The notes under the pieces: generated by a model
Databases searched by the model: none
Seen by the model: only the letters and a program-made list of their open reading frames with translations
What the model was told of the DNA's origin: nothing
Made by a program: the position numbers and the translations under genes
Source of the DNA: an uncultured Acetatifactor sp.
GTDB taxonomy: Bacteria; Bacillota; Clostridia; Lachnospirales; Lachnospiraceae
DNA length: 29,508 bases
Reading direction: 5' to 3'
NCBI GenBank assembly: GCA_910580225.1
Contig: CAJTXE010000010.1
Span: 83,810-113,317, forward strand
In this document: positions 24,455 to 29,508 of the stretch, in pieces
Position numbering within the stretch: the first letter of the stretch is position 1
How the letters are laid out: every line of letters starts with the position of its first letter

Positions 24455-24592
24455 CTAACCTTTAGAAAAGTTTTTCTGTTCTCCAGAAAACGATATAGTA
24501 TCCCAACACTTTATATTCTGTTTTTTCATCAAATGCTTCGTTAATGCCACAACACACATCCCCGTTGTCGTTTCAATTCTACCCTCATCCAT
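24455..24592 (-). CDS. Small ORF, possibly a broken N-terminus
   Basis: A 45-residue ORF, MDEGRIETTTGMCVVALTK..., with GGAG eight bases before ATG. The first 25 residues look protein-like; from QNIKCWDTIS on it reads less well, suggesting a truncated small gene. The family is uncertain. It lies next to the TOTE remnant. Confidence 0.3.
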   Translation of the reverse strand: MDEGRIETTTGMCVVALTKHLMKKQNIKCWDTISFSGEQKNFSKG

Positions 24593-24922
24593 CGATTTAT
24601 CTCCACTCAATTGCTTTTATATTTACAATAAGCGGATCCGCCACTTCCTGTTTTCCAATGAAACCTCAAGGGGCAATCCTTATAACAGCTTGACTAAGGA
24701 TTTGTCAATCATCTTTTTGCAGATGCAAAAAAAGATAAGATTTGCTCCCATTCAATATAACATATTGGAAAAAGCACTGCAATAAACATGCATATCTTTT
24801 AAAACCTTTTGATCCCGGCATATAAAGGCAAAATCGCTTCTGCCTTTCTTGATTTGCCCAGATCTTGTTTGTGGAACTGTCGATAAATTTAGCAGTTCCA
24901 CAAATCATACTACCAGCCTCAA
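24593..24922. other. Non-coding stretch between remnants
   Basis: 330 AT-rich bases. I see no credible ORF. The feature I can support is the 12-bp inverted repeat at 24868-24904. A weaker A/T hairpin (TTTTTGCA/TGCAAAAA) lies near 24714-24731. Confidence 0.6.
24868..24904. repeat. 12-bp perfect inverted repeat
   Basis: TTTGTGGAACTG (24868-24879) and CAGTTCCACAAA (24893-24904) pair perfectly with a 13-base spacer. It begins about 20 bases after the stop of the M23 remnant on the minus strand. There is no T-run for a terminator. It could be a transcript-ending stem, a recombination site or an insertion scar. Confidence 0.6.
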
Positions 24923-25309
24923 CTATTGCTCCGGTTCATTTCCTACTATATGATTATTCTCTAAAGAATCCTCTTTCGCCGGTGTTTTCGGCTTTTCTGA
25001 ATTCCCTGCCTCATACTCCTCCACCTTGGGATCCACAATATCCACCGTCCTTACCCACTCCTTCGTCCCCTCCACCTTCACCGCCGCCTGGGTATGCTTT
25101 GCCAGAAATCTTGTCAGCGGATACACATCAATCCAGATCTCATTATTCCCTTCCTTCTGGGACTCATCAAATATCAGCTGCAGCCCCCAGTGCAGGTGCA
25201 CGATCTTGATATTATTCACATTCTCTTTCGCACTGTACCCGGTGTGGCCCATATAGGGTTGTGTCAAGTTAGGACAAAAAATTTTTAATAATTTTGTAAT
25301 ATCTTTCAT
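24923..25309 (-). pseudogene. C-terminal remnant of an M23 peptidase
   Basis: From about 25255 the frame reads YMGHTGYSAKENVNN, then a VHLHWGLQLIFDESQ segment with the HXH of M23 metallopeptidases, then NNEIWIDVYPLTRFL and a polar Pro/Lys/Glu tail. These are the last domain parts of a clostridial cell-wall DD-endopeptidase. The residues before it (MKDITKLLKIFCPNLTQP) do not fit, and the catalytic front (first His and Asp) is missing, so only a fragment remains. The break lies at a stretch reading TTGTCCTAACTTGACACA. Confidence 0.75.
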
Positions 25310-25323
25310 AAGTCATGCATGCA

Positions 25324-26280
25324 CTAATGAAACCGAACCGTTGGCAGCTTATGACCTATGTGCCCTATATAAATGATTTTCTTCCTGGGAACCGGATGAA
25401 AAAATATCCTACCCGCATATCCCCCGGTATATCTAACATGCCAGGAAAATAACTGTGTTTCCCCTTCTGGGAGCAGAAATGTATGCTCCTCGGTAAATCT
25501 ATCTAAAGTAACTCCCGATTCCGGGGTGGCGTTTGTTAAGATATTTTTATCAAATTTCTCATCTATTTTCTCCGCTGCACGCTGTAGTTCCAAAAGACGC
25601 CGATACACTTGCCCAGCCTCAGCTATTCCTACATTCTTACGGCATCCCTGAACCGCACTTTCACAAAACACCAAATTAGGAAATATACGATTCGCACAAT
25701 TTAAAATATCCTGCCCACATACAATGTCAGTGTACCGAAGCTCTTCTTTTCTTTGTTCATACCATTTCTGAAATATTCTAACATTCTCATCAAAAGACAC
25801 ATTCGGAATCTTAGCTTTGCTTTCTCTCAGCTCACCATCTTCCACAAGCTCTGTATAAGTTCCCTCAATTTCAGATATTTTCCAATATTCGTCACTTAAA
25901 AAACTGACCGCCACACCGTCAGTCTCATATGCCAAAAGACATCCCTTGGAAACATATTCCTTATGCTGGAACTCGGCTCTGAAATTCCATTCCCACTCTT
26001 TTTCAAATTCTTCAGAATTATAAACAACTGATTTATTCAGGAGCGTACGAAACCTTCTTTTGCTTTCCACATCCACGGCTGAATCATTTCGCCACTGTTC
26101 TATTCGGTACTCCGGCGCCAGTTCAAAAGATCTGTAATCTTGGTCAAGCAGAATACTGTCATTATGTATAATCTCTTTTACCTCAAAACAGGTTGCCAGG
26201 AAATGGTTCATAAGCTGTCGCCCCTTCTCCATGGTTCCTACCGGAAATCGGGCAGATAGTTCATTTAAAATCATTTGCAT
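25324..26280 (-). CDS. Unrecognised 318-residue protein of the DUF262/DUF3696 operon
   Basis: Third gene of the operon, 11 bases after the ATPase gene, with AGGGGA seven bases upstream of ATG. The protein is soluble with no membrane segment. Residues 1-60 are helical; the middle is Glu/Lys and Trp rich (EKEWEWNFRAEFQHKEYV). The last 70 residues are strand-rich and include FSWHVRYTGGYAGRIFFHPV, with conserved-looking His and Arg residues, then YIGHIGHKLPTVRFH. This end could be a small toxin-like or nucleic-acid enzyme fold; that is a guess. I do not recognise the family. Confidence 0.8.
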   Translation of the reverse strand: MQMILNELSARFPVGTMEKGRQLMNHFLATCFEVKEIIHNDSILLDQDYRSFELAPEYRIEQWRNDSAVDVESKRRFRTLLNKSVVYNSEEFEKEWEWNFRAEFQHKEYVSKGCLLAYETDGVAVSFLSDEYWKISEIEGTYTELVEDGELRESKAKIPNVSFDENVRIFQKWYEQRKEELRYTDIVCGQDILNCANRIFPNLVFCESAVQGCRKNVGIAEAGQVYRRLLELQRAAEKIDEKFDKNILTNATPESGVTLDRFTEEHTFLLPEGETQLFSWHVRYTGGYAGRIFFHPVPRKKIIYIGHIGHKLPTVRFH

Positions 26281-26291
26281 TGTATTATCCC

Positions 26292-27410
26292 CTAAAACAA
26301 GTCGTCAATTGCTTTATCCCATTCATCGAAGAATCCCTCTGGCCAAAAGCTAAGCCTCCCATCGGATTTTAATATGGGATTTTCTATTATCGGTACTGTC
26401 TTTTGCTCCCCATCCCGTTGTATTTCCTGCCTGGTAAAATAATATAACCTTACCCGTTCCGGATCCACCTTTCCGTTTTTGGCACACAGACGTATCCCAT
26501 TCAAGACATGGTCGCTGTGGGTCTCCACTATAATCTGCACCCCTCCTTGGGCCGCCCTTGCCATCAGTTCTCCCATTTTTCTTTGTCCCTTGGGATGGAG
26601 ATGCGCTTCCGGATTTTCCAGAATCAGCAAATCCCCCCGCTTTGCCGCCAGCAAAGACAATACCACCGGAAGTACATAAGAAATGCCGAAGCCCACGTTC
26701 TGTGCCGTAAAATAGTCCGCCCCCATGCTGCCTGCCTGATGTACCGTAAGCCCAATACGGTTACTGTGCCCATAATCTTCCATACGAAGCGAAACGCCGG
26801 GAGTGATTTCCCCCATCCAACGTTCCACCTGCTTCAACAGCCGAAAGTTGTCTTCTCCATCATACAACACACACTCATTTTCCACATTTTCCAGCTCATG
26901 GGTCTGGAGATAATGTACCGCATACTCCCCGTGATTTCCCACCTGCTTATTCTCCCACACTTCATAATAGGATTTTTCATAGCTGCTCTGAGGACCCAGC
27001 CTGTCAGCTCCGATATAGTGAAAACCATCGCCAAATAAGCTCCAATCTCCCAGTACCATTTTTGTACATACACTGACTTCGGCGGTCTGCTCCAGGAAAT
27101 CTGCCGCATTGTTATAGTCATATATTGTTTCCAGAGAACAGCCGTCATTTTCTACCAGGAATTTTATCCTGTTCTCCTTTGCTTCTGTATACAGAATGTC
27201 CTTTCCCACCCCCAGATTAGTGTACTTTCCGTTCAGATATATTCCCCTCTCCAATGCACCCTGTTCATCGGACTGTCTCAATAAAAGGAGTATCTGAATC
27301 AGCGTGGACTTCCCCATGCTATTAACCCCGGAAAGCAGGTTCAAATTTGAAATCTCCAATTCAATTTGTTCAAAACATTTAAAGTTTTCTGCCTTAATCT
27401 TCCGAATCAT
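26292..27410 (-). CDS. DUF3696-type AAA ATPase (AAA_15/ABC-like)
   Basis: A 372-residue protein. The start is ATG at 27410 (MIRKIKAENFKCF) with GGAGG seven bases upstream; it overlaps the DUF262 gene end by 17 bases. Walker A GVNSMGKS (28-35), the ABC-type signature region NVGFGISYVLPV (238-249), Walker B DLLILENPEAHLHP (260-273) and the switch His in VETHSDH (295-301) are visible. The C-terminal WPEGFFDEWDKA (356-367) is the DUF3696 hallmark. Such OLD/AAA_15 ATPases drive defence complexes; the RNase or nuclease partner would be another subunit. Confidence 0.9.
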   Translation of the reverse strand: MIRKIKAENFKCFEQIELEISNLNLLSGVNSMGKSTLIQILLLLRQSDEQGALERGIYLNGKYTNLGVGKDILYTEAKENRIKFLVENDGCSLETIYDYNNAADFLEQTAEVSVCTKMVLGDWSLFGDGFHYIGADRLGPQSSYEKSYYEVWENKQVGNHGEYAVHYLQTHELENVENECVLYDGEDNFRLLKQVERWMGEITPGVSLRMEDYGHSNRIGLTVHQAGSMGADYFTAQNVGFGISYVLPVVLSLLAAKRGDLLILENPEAHLHPKGQRKMGELMARAAQGGVQIIVETHSDHVLNGIRLCAKNGKVDPERVRLYYFTRQEIQRDGEQKTVPIIENPILKSDGRLSFWPEGFFDEWDKAIDDLF

Positions 27411-28674
27411 GTAATATCCTCCTGAACATCCCATCCACCTGTAAAAAGCGCTGGGAAAACGATTTCTTATCACTGGCCTTGAGCATTTGAAGAAATACAG
27501 AGTCATTGGAGACTTCCAAAAAGGCATCGTACACCCTGCGGCCGCTTTTTGCCAGAAAAGCAATCTCTTTATCCTTCAACAGAAATAGATTTCTACACCA
27601 TGCCTCATAAATTGCCTTATTAATCGGGCGGCGTATTCCATCCTCTCCCAGTTTACGAAAGGCATACTTGCCCATAATACTTTGGGCCGCATTCATAACC
27701 CGTTTGAACTGTTCCTCTATAACACTCTCATTCATACAGTCCGGCGAATTTAAGTACTCCATCGCCCCGTTCAGATAGTTATCCGGGATCCCCTCGTATT
27801 TATCAATTCCATAATAGCAGACCGCTATGAAGCGAAGCACAAATTCCTCGTCCATCATTCTATCGTCCCGAACGCTATAGGTAGTCGCCACCTGAAATTC
27901 CTTACATTTTGCCAATTTTTTGCAAAGTTTTGTGGCCGGCCCCTGATACAGGGCATGTCGGATTTCCTGCGATGTCAGCTCAAGCCCTCTGGTATTGATC
28001 CTTTTAAAAATATTGTATTTAACATTTGCCGGAGTTCCATCCTTTACAATATAAGCCGTGATGTTGGTTTCCTCGATTCGCCTTACCAGGGCTCTCGGAA
28101 GATCCACAAACTTTGTTCCTTCCAAATCACTGAAGAATTCCAATCCCTTCAGCGACAGTTGACCATCTATCACAAATTCTTTTAATGCGGTAATCCTCTG
28201 CAGCCCATCAATAATCAACCAGTTATCCTTGATTCCGCCGTCGAAATAGAATGCCGGGATAGGAATGCGCAAAAGCAGCGATTCAATCAGCTGGCTTTTC
28301 TGTACATCTGTCCACAACCCACTTTTTCGCTGGAAATCCGTATTCATATTAATTTCACCATATTTTAAGCGTGTTAAAATACTGGATAATTCCATCGTCC
28401 GCATATCAATATCAATTTTACTCGGATCGAAAGGACGTATCTTGGGCATTAACGATGACGCACCCTCTGTCTCTATCCCGGAGCCATCGTCAATAATTTC
28501 AATCCCGGCCCTTTCCAAATAATCTGTCATTTCATTATAGTTATCCTCCGTCTGTTTTTCAGACGGAAATCCCACAAAAAAATTGGAAAGGAACATGGAG
28601 CTGAGTCTGCCTCCATGTCGTTTTCCCGTTTGAATCAGCTTTTTTAAATCTTCTTTTTCTCTATCATCAAACAT
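27394..28674 (-). CDS. DUF262 (ParB/GmrSD N-terminal-like) protein
   Basis: A 426-residue protein with GGGAG seven bases upstream of ATG. The N-terminal 60 residues resemble a sigma-70 region 1.1 fold (LKKLIQTGKRHGGRL ... YNEMTDYLERAGIEIID). DUF262 motifs follow: DFQRKSGLW (113-121), LLLRIPIPAFYF (133-144) and IDGLQRITALKEF (155-167). The usual DGQQR is here DGLQR. There is no DUF1524 HNH domain, so it is not a full GmrSD enzyme. DUF262 belongs to the ParB/Srx superfamily and can hydrolyse NTP or bind DNA. First gene of the operon. Confidence 0.9.
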   Translation of the reverse strand: MFDDREKEDLKKLIQTGKRHGGRLSSMFLSNFFVGFPSEKQTEDNYNEMTDYLERAGIEIIDDGSGIETEGASSLMPKIRPFDPSKIDIDMRTMELSSILTRLKYGEINMNTDFQRKSGLWTDVQKSQLIESLLLRIPIPAFYFDGGIKDNWLIIDGLQRITALKEFVIDGQLSLKGLEFFSDLEGTKFVDLPRALVRRIEETNITAYIVKDGTPANVKYNIFKRINTRGLELTSQEIRHALYQGPATKLCKKLAKCKEFQVATTYSVRDDRMMDEEFVLRFIAVCYYGIDKYEGIPDNYLNGAMEYLNSPDCMNESVIEEQFKRVMNAAQSIMGKYAFRKLGEDGIRRPINKAIYEAWCRNLFLLKDKEIAFLAKSGRRVYDAFLEVSNDSVFLQMLKASDKKSFSQRFLQVDGMFRRILHDSED

Positions 28675-28727
28675 GCATATTCTCCCAACATCCTGTGTAT
28701 AATAATCTCATAAATAAAATATATTTT

Positions 28728-28756
28728 ATTATACTTCGCGTGAGGCCATTTGTAAA
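28728..28756 (-). promoter_or_regulatory. Promoter of the DUF262 defence operon
   Basis: TTTACA (28756-28751), a 17-base spacer and TATAAT (28733-28728) on the minus strand. The predicted start is near 28721, about 47 bases before the DUF262 ATG. A 12-bp perfect palindrome, AAAATATATTTT at 28716-28727, lies right at the start site and may be an operator. The -35 overlaps the start codon of the plus-strand ORF at 28756. Confidence 0.7.
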
Positions 28757-28941
28757 TGAAATCCGAGTATACCGTCAAAATATCTCTCACAGAGCATGAA
28801 CATGATAATCTTCAGAATCCCTACTATTGGTGCATTATGAAATTTGATACAGCCTGGCATCAGATAGCTTTCGGCTGGGAGACATCCCCTCAAGAATGTC
28901 TCTGCGCTGCACTGGATTATTACAATCATATTTGCGCTTAG
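28756..28941 (+). CDS. Small hypothetical protein, divergent from the defence operon
   Basis: A 61-residue plus-strand ORF, MKSEYTVKISLTEHEHD..., the only plus-strand gene I accept. The sequence NPYYWCIMKFDTAW, FGWETSPQECLCAALDYYN reads like a compact real domain with conserved-looking aromatic residues. The ribosome binding site is weak (GAGG, ten bases away). It is divergent from the DUF262 gene and shares its promoter region. Role unknown; an antitoxin or regulator is possible but unsupported. Confidence 0.55.
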   Translation: MKSEYTVKISLTEHEHDNLQNPYYWCIMKFDTAWHQIAFGWETSPQECLCAALDYYNHICA

Positions 28942-29096
28942 CCAGACTCATGAGCAAAAAGGAAGCCTATTCTCCACTGGCAGGCACCTCCTTCTGATTT
29001 CCTTTCATATCAAGCAACGAATTGGTCCGAAAGCGCCCCTAATGCTCCACTTCGATATTTCTCCATAATATCCGTAGTATCCCTTATGCCCTGACC

Positions 29097-29183
29097 AACC
29101 CCCACTTCAAGTGGGGGTTTGCCAGAGCCCCCCCAAGGGGCCTTTGATACTTGCACGCCTGAAAGGCGGGTGTCGCAGGCTCT
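29097..29183 (-). ncRNA. Structured segment after the IS200 tnpA (possible omegaRNA-like)
   Basis: On the minus strand, from about 15 bases after the tnpA stop, the segment can fold into a closing stem AGAGCC/GGCTCT (29178-29183 with 29124-29129) enclosing two hairpins: CGCCT-TTC-AGGCG (29056+100 to 29168, i.e. 29156-29168) and CCCC-TT-GGGG (29131-29140). It is followed by an 11-bp hairpin AACCCCCACTT/AAGTGGGGGTT (29097-29119). Such structured ends are typical of IS200/IS605 elements, where they serve as transposition ends or guide RNAs. The 62-residue reading frame here is not accepted as a gene. Confidence 0.55.
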
Positions 29184-29197
29184 TTTACTGGCTACCA

Positions 29198-29508
29198 CTA
29201 AAAAGCGGCTCCTTCACTATCTTCTTTTCTTGACTCTTCCGACTGTTCTGCAATGTACTTCTTAATTGCTTCTTCTGTCAGATTGCCTGTTGTTGCTACG
29301 TAGTAGCCTCTTGCCCAGAATGCTTTATTCCACTTATTCTGCAATTCCGGATGCCTGTCATAAATCATCAGGGTACTTTTTCCTTTTAAATATCCCATGA
29401 AGCTCGAGACACTCATCTTCGGCGGTATACTTACGCACAAGTGTACGTGATCCATGCATACCGCTCCTGAAACTATTTCAACCCCTTTATACCCGCACAG
29501 TGTCTGAA
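29198..29508 (-). mobile_element. tnpA: IS200/IS605-type TnpA transposase (5' end beyond window)
   Basis: The frame is open to the right edge, so the start lies outside the window; the first residues seen are QTLCGYKGVEIVSGA. The HUH motif is DHVHLC, and the following IPPKMSVSSFMGYLKGKS, FWARGYYVATTGNL and EAIKKYIAEQ are characteristic of IS200-type TnpA. The catalytic Tyr should be YVATTGNLTEEAIKKY's first or last Tyr. It ends with TAG at 29198. TnpA transposes single-stranded DNA using end hairpins. No tnpB is seen downstream on this strand. Confidence 0.9.

Noticed and set aside
24705..24908. A 67-codon minus-strand frame between the remnants
   Set aside because: It is AT-rich, has no ribosome binding site, overlaps the inverted repeat at 24868-24904 and reads like random sequence.
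28729..28929. A 66-codon minus-strand frame opposite the small plus-strand ORF
   Set aside because: It overlaps the promoter of the defence operon and lacks protein-like composition. The plus-strand ORF is more plausible.
29010..29198. A 62-codon minus-strand frame after tnpA
   Set aside because: It runs across the stem-loop structures and its codons reflect them (GGSGKPPLEVGVGQG). It is better explained as a structured end or RNA.

Overview
The window is most of the packaging, head and tail region of a contractile-tailed (myovirus-type) prophage, with its genes on the minus strand, followed on the right by a scarred accessory region. Strong AGGAGG ribosome binding sites, tight gene overlaps and the kinds of flanking genes (an M23 peptidase remnant, a DUF1848 protein, an IS200-type transposase) suggest a gut Clostridia host, probably Lachnospiraceae. 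This is an inference, because there is no rRNA or other taxonomic marker.

Read in the direction of transcription (right to left), a consensus-like promoter at about 23.6 kb feeds a leader with a terminator-like hairpin. It then reads a run of small, mostly unrecognised proteins (23.5-19.3 kb). Next come a DUF1848 protein with a C-terminal radical-SAM-type cysteine motif, a short S-adenosylmethionine (SAM) synthetase and a second terminator-like hairpin (17.6 kb). After a 65-residue protein there are three consecutive ParB-fold proteins, the last fused to a SAM-dependent methyltransferase. The virion genes follow: small and large terminase, a portal fused to a Mu gpF-type minor head protein, prohead protease, HK97-fold major capsid, a probable decoration protein, neck and connector proteins, DUF3383-type sheath, tail tube, a tail chaperone pair with a likely programmed frameshift, and a tape measure protein that runs off the left edge. 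A 339-base non-coding block with a 12-bp inverted repeat and short repeats interrupts the tail genes at 3.4-3.8 kb.

To the right of the phage promoter no integrase, repressor or replication gene is visible. Instead there are gene fragments: the N-terminal part of a TOTE-type primase/helicase protein, a short unidentified ORF, and the C-terminal end of an M23 peptidase. This looks like a recombination or deletion junction. Beyond it lies an intact three-gene operon with its own promoter: a DUF262 protein, a DUF3696-type AAA ATPase and an unrecognised 318-residue protein. Its layout is that of an anti-phage defence system and, from memory, resembles Menshen. The right edge holds a small plus-strand ORF and an IS200/IS605-type tnpA cut by the window edge. 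Just downstream of that tnpA is a structured, possibly RNA-forming segment.

The parts most worth a second look are the SAM-centred module (SAM synthetase, DUF1848 protein, ParB-methyltransferase and two further ParB proteins), the DUF262/DUF3696 defence operon with its unknown third member, the two terminator hairpins placed directly in front of phage genes, and the structured segment after the IS200 tnpA.
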